Under the pieces are notes generated by a model. That model did no database searches, was not told the DNA's origin, and saw only the letters and a list, made by a program, of their open reading frames with translations. Positions 41,574-49,952 of a DNA stretch of 64,000 bases are shown here, piece by piece. The position numbers and the translations under genes were made by a program. Source of the DNA: Rhodoferax sp. BLA1 (GTDB lineage Bacteria > Pseudomonadota > Gammaproteobacteria > Burkholderiales > Burkholderiaceae_C); the NCBI RefSeq assembly GCF_013416775.1, contig NZ_SZVI01000013.1:620001-684000 (forward strand), given 5' to 3'. How positions within the stretch are numbered: position 1 is the stretch's first letter; every line of letters starts with the position of its first letter.

Positions 41574-41948
41574 ATGCCACCAGAAACCCCCACTTCCAGC
41601 GACTTGTCGCAAATCATGCACAGCATCGGCAAGCTCACCGGCGAAGTGCGCGCCATGCACGAAGGCACCACCGCCCGCATTGAAGACATCCGCCGCGACA
41701 TTGCACGCCTGGAACAGGCTGGTAATGAGCGTATGAACCGCACTGAGCAAGCGCTGTCCACCCAGATTCGCGAACAGGGTGAACATTTCAAACACCGCGT
41801 CGACGGTATCGACAAGCGTGTGAAAGACCTGGAGGCCGAAGACAAGCGCCTGATTGAAAAGGTGGCTAAGGTGTCCGCGATGGGCGGGGGTATCTCTGGC
41901 GCGCTGATTGCCGGTGCCGTTGAAGCTTTCAAACATATCGGCAATTAG
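41574..41948 (+). CDS. Coiled-coil protein with C-terminal membrane segment
   Basis: 124 residues from ATG 41574. A long charged coiled coil (EDIRRDIARLEQAGNERMNR, IDKRVKDLEAEDKRLIEKVA) ends in a Gly/Ala-rich segment (SAMGGGISGALIAGAVEAF) that could span the membrane. In lysis cassettes such proteins can act as spanin-like or Mu gp25-type components. The place between holin and terminase fits, but there is no firm family. Confidence 0.5.
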   Translation: MPPETPTSSDLSQIMHSIGKLTGEVRAMHEGTTARIEDIRRDIARLEQAGNERMNRTEQALSTQIREQGEHFKHRVDGIDKRVKDLEAEDKRLIEKVAKVSAMGGGISGALIAGAVEAFKHIGN

Positions 41949-41957
41949 GGCACCCAC

Positions 41958-42458
41958 ATGGCCCACAGCCAAGAAACCCGAGACCGTGTTCGCCAGCTCT
42001 ACATTGAGGGCTTGCCTCTGTCTGGCGCAGCGGCCACTTGTGGCGTGAGCTACGACACGGCCCGCGACTGGTCGGCCAAAGCCCGTGCCAAGGGCGACAA
42101 CTGGGACACCGCCCGCGCCGCCTACCGGGTCAGCGACCAGGGCATTGATGACCTAAACAAGCAGCTGGTAGAGGACTTTGCCCGACAAGTCATTGTGACC
42201 ACCCGCGAGCTGGAGGGCTCCAAAACCATCCAGGCCGCCGACAAGGCTCAGATGCTGGCCCAGCTGGCCGATGCATACAGCAAGTTCAGCAAGTCTTTCA
42301 GCCGACTCAATCCACAGTACAGCGGCCTGTCTGTGGCGTTGGACACGCTCAAGACCATCATTGAGTACCTCAAGGTCAATGACCCTGCTGGCCTGCGCGC
42401 CTTGCAGCCGCACATCGACGGCATCGGCGCCGTGCTGGGTAAACGCTATGGCAAATGA
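41958..42458 (+). CDS. Small terminase subunit (DUF1804)
   Basis: 166 residues. The N-terminal HTH (RVRQLYIEGLPLSGAAATCG, VSYDTARDWSAKARAKGDNW) and C-terminal oligomerisation helices match the DUF1804 family, the small terminase of Mu-like phages. It recognises the packaging signal next to the prophage end and recruits the large subunit. Its end overlaps the large terminase start by 11 bases. Confidence 0.88.
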   Translation: MAHSQETRDRVRQLYIEGLPLSGAAATCGVSYDTARDWSAKARAKGDNWDTARAAYRVSDQGIDDLNKQLVEDFARQVIVTTRELEGSKTIQAADKAQMLAQLADAYSKFSKSFSRLNPQYSGLSVALDTLKTIIEYLKVNDPAGLRALQPHIDGIGAVLGKRYGK

Positions 42459-44208
42459 TGAGTGGGACGAGCCGCTGGACATCCAGGACGTGCGCACCTG
42501 GCGCGAATTTGAGCGCGAGCTGGCCAAGCTGGGTGAAGAGCTGCGCCAGACGATTGAGCTGGAGTGCGAGGCCTTTCCCACTGACCCCGAGGCCAGCCAG
42601 GCCAGGCGCGAACGGGCAATGCTGGACTACCAGTTTTTTTGCCAGACGTACTTTCCACACTATGTGCCCACGCCGCACTTTTCGCTGTTTCAGCAGTTCA
42701 TTTTTGAACGCCTGCCCAAGGTCATAGACGGCGCTGCCGATGGGCGTGAAGTGCACCAGGCCCCCCGTGGCGAGGCAAAGTCCACCTACGAGACCCAGCT
42801 TGGCAGCTTGTGGTGCATTTGCCGGGCCAATTGGCTGGACAAACACGGCTCCAAACATGGCATTGCCAAAAAGGCGCGCAAGCACCTGATCGGCATTGTC
42901 ATGAACACCGAAGAGCAGGCCGCCGAGATGCTGGAGAGCATCAAGGCCGAGTTGGACAGCAACCCCCGCCTGGCGCAAGACTTCCCCGAGGCCGTGGGCC
43001 AGGGCCGCGTGTGGCAGGCTACCACGGTTCTGACCGCCAACAACATTAAATTGCGCATTGGTGGCACAGGCAAAAAGCTGCGCGGTATGAAGCATGGCCC
43101 CTACCGGCCTGACCTGATTTTTCTGGATGATCTGGAGAATGATGAACAGGTCAAGCAGCCAGCGCAGCGCACCAAGACGCAAAACTTTGTGCTGTCGGCC
43201 GTGTTGGGCTTGGCCCCGCCACAGGGTGGCATGGATGTGTTCTGGCCCGGCACCAGCCTGCACTATGACGCGGCCATCAACCGGGTGAGCCGTGCGCCTG
43301 GTTGGCGTAGGCGTGTGTTCAAGGCCATCATGCAATGGCCCGATGACATGGCCCTGTGGGAGCGCTGGGAGGCGCTGTACACCAGCACCGGCACCGATGA
43401 AGAAAAAGTCGAGTTTGAAGCCGCTGCAAAGGCCTTTTACGAGGCCAACAAAGCCGCTATGGATGCGGGCGCCGTGGTGAGCTGGCCCCAGGTGCGCCCG
43501 CTGTACCGGCTGATGTGCATCCGCGCCACCAACCACGACTCGTTTAACCAGGAATATCAGAACGAGGCGGGCAATGACGACAGTGCGCCGTTCAAAACCT
43601 TGCATTTCTGGATAGACCGGCGTGCCGACTGGCTGTTTTTTGGCGCCATCGACCCATCCATGGGCAAGCAGGCCAAATCGCGCGACCCATCGGCTATTTT
43701 GGTGGGTGGCCTCAACCGAGAGACGATGGTTCTGGACGTGGTAGAGGCCGAGATTGCCCGCCGCGTGCCCGACATCATCATCATGCGTGCCATTGAGCTG
43801 CAGCGTGAATACAACTGCCTGGCCTGGCAGGTGGAAACGGTGGCGTTTCAAGAGTTCTTACACACCGAGCTGATCAAGCGTGCGGCGCTGGCTGGCATCG
43901 CCTTCCCAGGTGTGCCTGGGCCAACTGGGCGTATTAAAGACCTGGCCATCTTGTCGCTGCAGCCGTACACCAACAACGGCCAAATTCGGCTGCACCGCTC
44001 ACAAACCACGCTGATTGAGCATGTGAAATTCTGGCCCGAAGCCGACCACGACGAAGGGCCGGATGCGCTGGAGATGTTGTGGAACATCTCCCGCCAATAC
44101 GGCGGGGAGTGGAGCTACACCGGCGCAGGCTCATCACGCGGTCAGCGCCGCAACACGGGCCGTGGAGGCTTTTCAAACGATTCTGGATGGGACGACGATG
44201 ACGATTAA
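42448..44208 (+). CDS. Large terminase subunit (Mu gp28-like)
   Basis: 586 residues from ATG 42448. The ATPase part shows a Walker-A-like APRGEAKSTYETQ near residue 113 and Walker B PDLIFLDDLEND near 225. The nuclease part has FFGAIDPSMGKQAKSRDPSA with the metal-binding Asp, then VLDVVEAEIARRVPDIIIM. It is the headful packaging motor. The C-terminal tail is Gly/Arg/Asp rich. The stop overlaps the portal gene start. Confidence 0.93.
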   Translation: MANDEWDEPLDIQDVRTWREFERELAKLGEELRQTIELECEAFPTDPEASQARRERAMLDYQFFCQTYFPHYVPTPHFSLFQQFIFERLPKVIDGAADGREVHQAPRGEAKSTYETQLGSLWCICRANWLDKHGSKHGIAKKARKHLIGIVMNTEEQAAEMLESIKAELDSNPRLAQDFPEAVGQGRVWQATTVLTANNIKLRIGGTGKKLRGMKHGPYRPDLIFLDDLENDEQVKQPAQRTKTQNFVLSAVLGLAPPQGGMDVFWPGTSLHYDAAINRVSRAPGWRRRVFKAIMQWPDDMALWERWEALYTSTGTDEEKVEFEAAAKAFYEANKAAMDAGAVVSWPQVRPLYRLMCIRATNHDSFNQEYQNEAGNDDSAPFKTLHFWIDRRADWLFFGAIDPSMGKQAKSRDPSAILVGGLNRETMVLDVVEAEIARRVPDIIIMRAIELQREYNCLAWQVETVAFQEFLHTELIKRAALAGIAFPGVPGPTGRIKDLAILSLQPYTNNGQIRLHRSQTTLIEHVKFWPEADHDEGPDALEMLWNISRQYGGEWSYTGAGSSRGQRRNTGRGGFSNDSGWDDDDD

Positions 44209-45757
44209 ATCCACTCTGGCCGCGCTGGCTGCCAAGCTGCCTGGCTTTGGCAAACCAGACACCAACACCCAGGCGGGGCCCCGCGCAGGCCAGGATGGGG
44301 CGCTCAATTACATGTCGGTGCAAACGCTGGATCCAGCTCGCCTGGCCAACGCCTTTGCAGCGGCCGACCAGGGCGACATCACCCACCAGGCCACGCTGTT
44401 TGAGTTGATTGAAGAGCATGACCCGCACATCTTCAGTGAGCTGGCCAAGCGCCGCCGGGCCGTCACTGGCCTGGGCTGGCAGCTGCACCCAAAGGACGAT
44501 GCGCCACAAAGCGAGCTGGACAGGTGCAAAGAACTCACCGACATGTTCCGCGCCATTCCGCGCGTTGAAGATGCGCTGTATGACCTGACCGATGGCATTG
44601 GCAAAGGCTTTGCAGCCTTGGAGATTGAGTGGCGGCTGGGTGCAGAGTGGACACCCAAGGCCATGCACTGGGTGCCCCAGCGGCTGATGCGTATTGAGCG
44701 CACCACTGGCCAGATGCTGTACCTCAAAAACGGCATACCCGAGCCCTTACGACCGTCGGGGTGGGTGGTGCACGAACACCGCAGCAAAAGCGGCTACATC
44801 GAACAGGCCGCGCTGTTTCGGGTGCTGGCCTGGACGTATGCCTACAAGGCCTACAACACCATGGACATGCAGAAGTTCCTGGAGAAATACGGCATGCCCC
44901 TGAGGCTTGGCAGGTTCCCTTCTGGCATTGGCAAAGACCAGCAAGCCACCTTGTTGAAGGCTGTGCGAAACATCGGCTCTGACGGTGCAGGCGTGGTGCC
45001 TGATACTATGAGTATCGAATTTGTGCAAGCCATGAAGAGCGGCACCATTGACGACTTTCTGAGCGCCATCCTTTACTGGGAGCGCAAGCAGAGCATGGCC
45101 ATCCTGGGCGGCACACTCACCAGCCAGGCCGACGGCAAAACAGCGACCAACGCGCTGGGCGTGGTGCATGACAAGGTTCGCCGCGAGATCATGCTGCATG
45201 ACGTTCGCCAACTGGAGCCCACCATTGGCCAGCAGTGGCTCACGCCAATGGCCTCTTACAACGGCATGTTCACGCCAGACCGGATGCCCGGCTTTGCCTT
45301 TGACACAGCTGAAACCGTCGACCAAAAAATGATGGTCGAGGTGCTCAGCAAGGCCGCTGACATGGGGCTGGATATTGACGTGTCATTTGCCCACCAGGCC
45401 CTGCAGATCCCCAAAGCTGCAGAAGGTGCAACCCTGCTCAAAGGGTCGACCAGGGGCAACGCTGGCGGCGCAGGTGCCGCACTGACACGCCTGGTGGCGC
45501 TGGCCAACAACAAGGCCAAAGACAGCGGCGAGGCCGACCCCATGCCCGCCTACATTGCCCAGCTCACAGCCCTGGCCGCACCACATGAGCAAGCCATGGT
45601 CCAGCAGATCGCCGCCCTGGTGGCTGATGCCGGTGGCTACGACGAAGCCATCGAAGCCCTGGAGCAACTCGCCATCACCACCAGACCCAAGGCCCTGGCC
45701 GAAACCATCGCCCTGGGCCTGGCCACTGCGAATCTGGCGGGGAAGGCCAGCGTATGA
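44198..45757 (+). CDS. Portal protein (DUF935, Mu gp29-like)
   Basis: 519 residues from ATG 44198, overlapping the terminase stop by 11 bases. The DUF935 portal family pattern is clear: ATLFELIEEHDPHIFSELAK, KGFAALEIEWRLGAEWTPKA, KFLEKYGMPLRLGRFPSGIG and MAILGGTLTSQADGKT. It forms the dodecameric DNA gate at one capsid vertex. The C-terminal 100 residues are Ala-rich and helical. It is followed, unusually, by a methylase gene before MuF. Confidence 0.94.
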   Translation: MTIKSTLAALAAKLPGFGKPDTNTQAGPRAGQDGALNYMSVQTLDPARLANAFAAADQGDITHQATLFELIEEHDPHIFSELAKRRRAVTGLGWQLHPKDDAPQSELDRCKELTDMFRAIPRVEDALYDLTDGIGKGFAALEIEWRLGAEWTPKAMHWVPQRLMRIERTTGQMLYLKNGIPEPLRPSGWVVHEHRSKSGYIEQAALFRVLAWTYAYKAYNTMDMQKFLEKYGMPLRLGRFPSGIGKDQQATLLKAVRNIGSDGAGVVPDTMSIEFVQAMKSGTIDDFLSAILYWERKQSMAILGGTLTSQADGKTATNALGVVHDKVRREIMLHDVRQLEPTIGQQWLTPMASYNGMFTPDRMPGFAFDTAETVDQKMMVEVLSKAADMGLDIDVSFAHQALQIPKAAEGATLLKGSTRGNAGGAGAALTRLVALANNKAKDSGEADPMPAYIAQLTALAAPHEQAMVQQIAALVADAGGYDEAIEALEQLAITTRPKALAETIALGLATANLAGKASV

Positions 45758-46263
45758 GTGGCATGTTCGGTGAGGTGCGCCAGGTATCTACTCACAAGAG
45801 TGTCGAGTGGTACACGCCTTCATGGATCTTTGAAGCGCTGGACATCACATTTGATCTGGACCCAGCAAGTCCCCATGACATGGAGTCCGCAGTGCCAGCC
45901 CTGAAGAAATACACCGTTTTTGATGATGGGCTAAACAGCCCATGGTCAGGGCGTGTTTGGCTCAACCCACCTTATGGTCCAGAGACTCCCAAGTGGATGG
46001 AAAGAATGGTAAATCATGGAAATGGCATCGCGTTGGTTTTTAGCCGTACCGACGCGCGCTGGTGTCAAATTGCGATGCAATTTGCTGATGCGATGTTATT
46101 TGTGAGAGGTCGGATTGAGTTTGTCCCAGGCCGTGAAAATCAGCATAAAAAAAGCCGATGCGGCGCCGGTACCGTGCTGTTTGCATTTGGAAATGAGTGC
46201 GTTCTAGCGCTTAAAAAAATGGAAAGCTTTGGTGTGTTTATTCCGAGAGCAGTGAATGACTGA
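45754..46263 (+). CDS. Phage DNA N6-adenine methyltransferase (Dam family)
   Basis: 169 residues. The small phage Dam-type family (PF05869-like) is recognised by EWYTPSWIFEALDITFDLDP, the catalytic NPPYG in GRVWLNPPYGPE, and the C-terminal ALVFSRTDARWCQIAMQFAD and AMLFVRGRIEFV. It methylates adenine, probably to protect phage DNA or influence packaging. The gene is inserted between portal and MuF with overlaps on both sides (ATGA; 8 bases). Its sequence looks more AT-rich than its neighbours near the end, so it may be a later acquisition. Confidence 0.88.
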   Translation: MSGMFGEVRQVSTHKSVEWYTPSWIFEALDITFDLDPASPHDMESAVPALKKYTVFDDGLNSPWSGRVWLNPPYGPETPKWMERMVNHGNGIALVFSRTDARWCQIAMQFADAMLFVRGRIEFVPGRENQHKKSRCGAGTVLFAFGNECVLALKKMESFGVFIPRAVND

Positions 46264-47560
46264 CCCGGCGCAGCTCCCTTTCTCCGAGGCCATTGATTTT
46301 TTCAAGAAGAAAATCAAGCTGCCGACCTCCGGCTATACCGATGTCTGGCAGGAGCAGCACAGCCTGGCGTTTGTCGTGGCCGGAGGCCAAACCGATGCCT
46401 TAGTCACCGACTTTTACAACGCATTGCTGACAGCCAAGGAAAAGGGCACCGGCTACGCCGCCTTTCAAAGCGAATTCGACAGCATCGTCGCCAAAAACAA
46501 GTGGGCCCACAACGGCTCACCAGGGTGGCGCAGCCGGGTGATCTACGACACCAACATGCAGGCGGCCTACAACTCGGGCCGCTGGCAACAGCAATGGGCC
46601 CTACGTGACGAGATGCCGTATCTGAAATACGTGCACACCAGCCTGGAGCATCCGCGCCCCTGGCACCAGGCATGGAACGGCACAATCTTGCCCATCACGT
46701 CCGACTGGTGGATCACCCACTACACACCCAATGGCTACGGCTGCAAGTGCCGCACTGACAGCCTGACCCAATCCCAAGCCGAGGCGCTTTGGAAAGCCGC
46801 CGGTAAAACCGGCCCAGATTCCGAACCGGTGATTGAGTGGGAGGAGGTCACCGTTGGCAAGAACGGCAGCAACCCGCGCACCGTGCGCACCCCAAAAGGC
46901 ATAGACCCTGGCTTTGCCCACAACCCAGGCCGCGCCTACCTGGATCCGCACAGCGTGCCGCCACTCACCGGTTACGAAGCGGTGCTGAAAGAACGCGCCA
47001 CACCATGGCCAACTGGTGTGCAGCGCCCAGCGTTGCCCACCCCCACCCGAGTGCCTGGCAGCGTGCGCCTGCCTGCAGACACGCCCCCCATCCAGGCGGT
47101 CACCGACTTCCTGTCTGTTTTTGATGCCACGCTCGACAAAGGTTCTGTGTTTTTTGACGCGGCAGACACTGCCTTGGCCGTCAGCAAATCCCTGTTTGTC
47201 TCAGGCCAGGACAAGGGCGGCGACAACTTCAAGTGGCTATCCGCGCCCGACAAGGCCAAGCGCCTGGAGAACATCAACCTGCTGGCCATGACGTTGGCGC
47301 AGCCGGACGAAATCTGGTGGGAGTGGGTCAAAGACGCCACGCCAGAAGGCAAGGAAACAGGCCGCTGGCGTCTTAAACGCCGTTACCTGCGGTCGTTTGA
47401 GATCGACGACTCCAAAGAATACGGCATTGCCATTTTTGAATGGAGCGACAAAGGCTGGACCGGCGCCACAACCTTCACCGCCAGCCCCAAAAACAACGAA
47501 GCCCGCCTGCGCTACTTTGAAAAATTACGCGTTGGCAGGCTGGTATATGGCAAGAAATAA
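46256..47560 (+). CDS. MuF minor head protein with PBECR2-like C-terminal domain
   Basis: 434 residues. The N-terminal 200 residues are MuF (Mu gp30-like): ARVIYDTN-type GWRSRVIYDTNMQAAYNSGR, HPRPWHQAWNGTILPI and GYGCKCRTDSLTQSQA. After a Pro-rich linker (RPALPTPTRVPGSVRLPADT) residues 290-434 form a separate domain with QPDEIWWEWVKD, GRWRLKRRYLRSF and RVGRLVYGKK. That domain matches the free-standing protein at 38961. MuF proteins often carry toxin- or enzyme-like tails that are packed in the capsid and may be delivered with the DNA. Nuclease activity is inferred. Confidence 0.85.
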   Translation: MTDPAQLPFSEAIDFFKKKIKLPTSGYTDVWQEQHSLAFVVAGGQTDALVTDFYNALLTAKEKGTGYAAFQSEFDSIVAKNKWAHNGSPGWRSRVIYDTNMQAAYNSGRWQQQWALRDEMPYLKYVHTSLEHPRPWHQAWNGTILPITSDWWITHYTPNGYGCKCRTDSLTQSQAEALWKAAGKTGPDSEPVIEWEEVTVGKNGSNPRTVRTPKGIDPGFAHNPGRAYLDPHSVPPLTGYEAVLKERATPWPTGVQRPALPTPTRVPGSVRLPADTPPIQAVTDFLSVFDATLDKGSVFFDAADTALAVSKSLFVSGQDKGGDNFKWLSAPDKAKRLENINLLAMTLAQPDEIWWEWVKDATPEGKETGRWRLKRRYLRSFEIDDSKEYGIAIFEWSDKGWTGATTFTASPKNNEARLRYFEKLRVGRLVYGKK

Positions 47561-47647
47561 ACACGGCCCTCAAGAGGGCCGCGAGTGTGATTCGGATACT
47601 GTGCAGTAGCACTTTCGCGCCGTCTGACCTCACCACAGGGCAAGTAT

Positions 47648-48268
47648 ATGCAATTCACCGCCGATGTCCAAGCAGGTCATCTGTATGCAACCCTACGTGC
47701 CATCAATGGCACGGTGAAGCGGCCCCACGCCTTGATGGGCACCATTGGCGCGACTGTGCTACGCCTAAACCAGCAGCGCCACGATGTGGGCCAAGCGCCG
47801 GACGGCTCCAGCTGGACGCCACTGGCAAAGTCTACGGTGCATGCAATTGTTGAGCGGCGGCAGCATCAAATCACCCGAGTGGCAGGCAAGCGCGACGGTG
47901 CACGTTCCGACTTCAGAGCTGCCCAAAAGATCATGGCCGGTAAACGGATCCTGCTTGATCGCGGTGATTTGTTGCGCTTCTACTACCGAGCCAATGGCTC
48001 CGAGGTGATCATCAGCACCATGGATCAACGCAAGGCCGCGTGGCACCACTTCGGCACCGGCACACATGGCCCCAAAGGTGCAAGTTACGAAATTCGGCCC
48101 AAGGCGGCCAAAGCTCTGGCTTTTGGTGGCCTGGTCAGAAAGCGTGTGATGCATCCCGGTGTACCAGCCCGGCAGCTGGTCGGCTTCCCCGATTCTGATC
48201 GCGACGTTGTGAGTGAGGTCGTATCCGATCACATCACGCATGTGGCCCAACAGGCCAGCAGTAAGTAG
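47648..48268 (+). CDS. Phage virion morphogenesis protein (Mu gpG, tail completion type)
   Basis: 206 residues. Family features are MQFTADVQAGHLYATLRAIN at the start, the central LTDSG-like ILLDRGDLLRFYYRANGSEV, AAWHHFGTGTHG, and the C-terminal VPARQLVGFPDSDRDVV. It acts in head or tail completion. It is the last gene of the rightward block, followed by a hairpin at 48267 and the prophage end. In Mu the protease gene would follow directly. Confidence 0.9.
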   Translation: MQFTADVQAGHLYATLRAINGTVKRPHALMGTIGATVLRLNQQRHDVGQAPDGSSWTPLAKSTVHAIVERRQHQITRVAGKRDGARSDFRAAQKIMAGKRILLDRGDLLRFYYRANGSEVIISTMDQRKAAWHHFGTGTHGPKGASYEIRPKAAKALAFGGLVRKRVMHPGVPARQLVGFPDSDRDVVSEVVSDHITHVAQQASSK

Positions 48269-48297
48269 CGTTCTTCAAAGCCCGTTTAAAGAACGCT
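48267..48297 (+). terminator. Hairpin after the rightward packaging block
   Basis: Perfect 9-bp stem AGCGTTCTT (48267-48275) / AAGAACGCT (48289-48297) with a 13-base loop, overlapping the gpG stop codon. The following sequence is not a T-tract, so it may be a factor-dependent terminator or mRNA-stabilising hairpin. Confidence 0.45.
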
Positions 48298-48689
48298 TGA
48301 GGCTCAATTGAAGGCCCCATGTACGGGAAATTCCGCACACCCAAACCGAATTTCCCGCAATTTATCCCCTCAGAACCCCCAGAAATACCCCGAAACTGTC
48401 CTGAATTCAGAGTTTTCCTCAAATCCCAATTTTTCTATATGCCACGCGGGTTTACGTTCATTTTGACCCACCCACTTTCATCCTATTTCCCGTACCCCCC
48501 TACTGCATCCAAGGGTTAACCCCAGTATGACATGCGGCACTGACCGCAGGACACACAGCCCTGGTGCGGAGGGTGCATGGGCGGGGTGACTCAGATCAGA
48601 GGACCAATGGACGCTATGAATAGAGAAGCATTCTACCCAACAAGAAAAAGGGCCAGAAGGCTATTTCCTTGCTTATTTTTGCAGCAGCC
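48298..48689. other. Non-coding right prophage end and flank
   Basis: About 390 bases without a credible gene. It holds the inverted copy of the end motif (48397-48409), a 10-bp inverted repeat CGGGAAATTC (48324-48333) / GAATTTCCCG (48348-48357), a more distant pair GTACGGGAAAT (48321-48331) / ATTTCCCGTAC (48484-48494), and a palindrome GGGTTAACCC near 48511. The part up to about 48490 is AT-rich and phage-like; the rest looks host-like. The exact junction is not resolved. Confidence 0.5.
48397..48409 (-). repeat. Right-end inverted copy of the prophage end motif
   Basis: TGTCCTGAATTCA is the exact reverse complement of the motif that occurs twice at the left end (11691, 11713). With the two preceding bases it matches the outer left copy over 15 bases. 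This supports a role as transposase-binding site and places the right end at or shortly beyond 48409. Confidence 0.55.
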
Positions 48690-49883
48690 TCAGGCTTGCA
48701 CGGCGCGCAGCTTTTTTGAAAACTCTTGCAAGGCCGCAATGCCGCTGGCCTCGGCGCGCTGGCACCAGGCCTGCAGTTCGGTGGCAAGTTGCTCGCGCGT
48801 GTGCAAACGGTTGAGCCACATCTGGCGCAGCTCTTCCCGCATCACCACCATTTTGTCGAGCACCGGCGAGGCCGCACGGGCTGCCGCCAGCTGCGCGGCC
48901 ATCGCCGCAGGGATCTTCTCGGCATCGCGGTGCAACCAGCTTTTGGCGGCGCGGATCATGCTGGCATCGGCCTGGCGCGCGCGCAGGGCTTTGACCTCCT
49001 GCTTGAACGCGCTGCGCATGCCCTGGGCGTAACGCGCCATCAGCTCGAAGCGGTTGTGGATCAGCGCCTCCAGCGTTTGTTCGTCCGCCACGGGCCGCAC
49101 GCTGCCCAGCGCCAGCCGGGGCGGCGTCTTTTTGACCTTGGCCAGGTGCAGGCGCTGCAGCAGGCTGATGTACATCCAGCCGATGTCAAACTCATAAGGC
49201 TTGACCGACAGCTTGGCCGAGGTCGGGTAGGTATGGTGGTTGTTGTGCAACTCCTCACCCGCAATCAGCACACCCCAGGGCGAGATGTTGGTGCTGGCGT
49301 CGGGCGCCTCAAAGTTGCGGTAACCCCAGTAGTGCGCCGCGCCATTGATGATGCCGGCCGCCATCACCGGGGTCCACATCATCTGCACCGCCCACACGGC
49401 TAACCCGGCCGCACCAAACAAAGTCAGATCAATCAGCAGCATCAGGATCACACCGGCCGACGAAAACCGGCTGTAGACGTTGCGCTCCAGCCAGTCGTCG
49501 GGTGTGCCGTGGCCATAACGCGCCAGGGTGTCGAGGTTGCGTGCTTCCTTGCGGTACAGCTCGTAACCTTGCAGCAGCACGGTGCGGATGCCATACACCT
49601 GGGGGCTGTGCGGGTCGTCGCTCTGCTCACACTTGGCGTGGTGTTTGCGGTGGATGGCCGCCCATTCCTTGGTGACCTGCCCGGTGGTCAGCCAGAGCCA
49701 GAAGCGGAAAAAATGCGAGGCCACCGGGTGCAAATCCAGCGCGCGGTGCGCCTGGTGCCGGTGCAAAAAGATGGTGACGCAAATCATGGTGATGTGGGTC
49801 ATCACCAGCGTGAAAAGCACCATGGCCCAGGCACTGATGTCCCACAGGCCCACACTGGCCCAATCGAGCAAAAAAGTCGTCAA
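48690..49883 (-). CDS. Fatty acid desaturase (acyl-CoA/acyl-lipid type)
   Basis: 397 residues. The three His boxes of membrane di-iron desaturases are present: HRHQAHR (about 41), HRKHH (about 79) and HNNHH (about 218). There are two pairs of hydrophobic segments in the first 190 residues. It introduces a double bond to keep the membrane fluid. The start appears to be TTG at 49883, with AGAGGGA six bases upstream and no ATG nearby. The last 150 residues form a charged helical extension. Its 3' end faces the prophage. Confidence 0.92.
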   Translation of the reverse strand: MTTFLLDWASVGLWDISAWAMVLFTLVMTHITMICVTIFLHRHQAHRALDLHPVASHFFRFWLWLTTGQVTKEWAAIHRKHHAKCEQSDDPHSPQVYGIRTVLLQGYELYRKEARNLDTLARYGHGTPDDWLERNVYSRFSSAGVILMLLIDLTLFGAAGLAVWAVQMMWTPVMAAGIINGAAHYWGYRNFEAPDASTNISPWGVLIAGEELHNNHHTYPTSAKLSVKPYEFDIGWMYISLLQRLHLAKVKKTPPRLALGSVRPVADEQTLEALIHNRFELMARYAQGMRSAFKQEVKALRARQADASMIRAAKSWLHRDAEKIPAAMAAQLAAARAASPVLDKMVVMREELRQMWLNRLHTREQLATELQAWCQRAEASGIAALQEFSKKLRAVQA

Positions 49884-49952
49884 GCTTTGTCCCTCTTTAT
49901 AAATATCCCGCGCTACCAGTGGATCACTGGCACCGGGTTGCGACAGCGCGGC

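Larger units (their letters stand above)
11691..48409. mobile_element. Mu-like transposable prophage, about 36.7 kb
   Basis: The block contains MuA-type DDE transposase, MuB ATPase, Ner/CI-type regulators, Gam, GemA/gp16, Mor, and nearly all Mu-type head and contractile-tail genes. The limits given are the outermost copies of an inverted motif: TGAATTCAGGACA at 11691-11703 (again at 11713-11725) and its reverse complement at 48397-48409. This would give TG...CA ends. The flanking pentamers (GGCCT left, GAGTT right) do not match, so the exact ends and the target duplication are not established; the right limit could lie up to about 200 bases further out. All essential modules appear intact, but the order differs from Mu. 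Confidence 0.85.

Noticed and set aside
42376-43851. 491-codon minus-strand ORF over the large terminase
   Set aside because: Antisense shadow of a clear terminase gene with strong motifs on the other strand.
48321-48494. The GTACGGGAAAT inverted pair as ends of a small independent element (MITE)
   Set aside because: No flanking duplication and no second copy seen; it overlaps the phage end motif, so a phage function is simpler.
11672-48508. TGCATC found at 11672-11677 and 48503-48508 as possible target-site duplication
   Set aside because: The bases inside these sites do not give matching TG...CA ends, the next bases differ, and the match is of a length expected by chance in the region searched.
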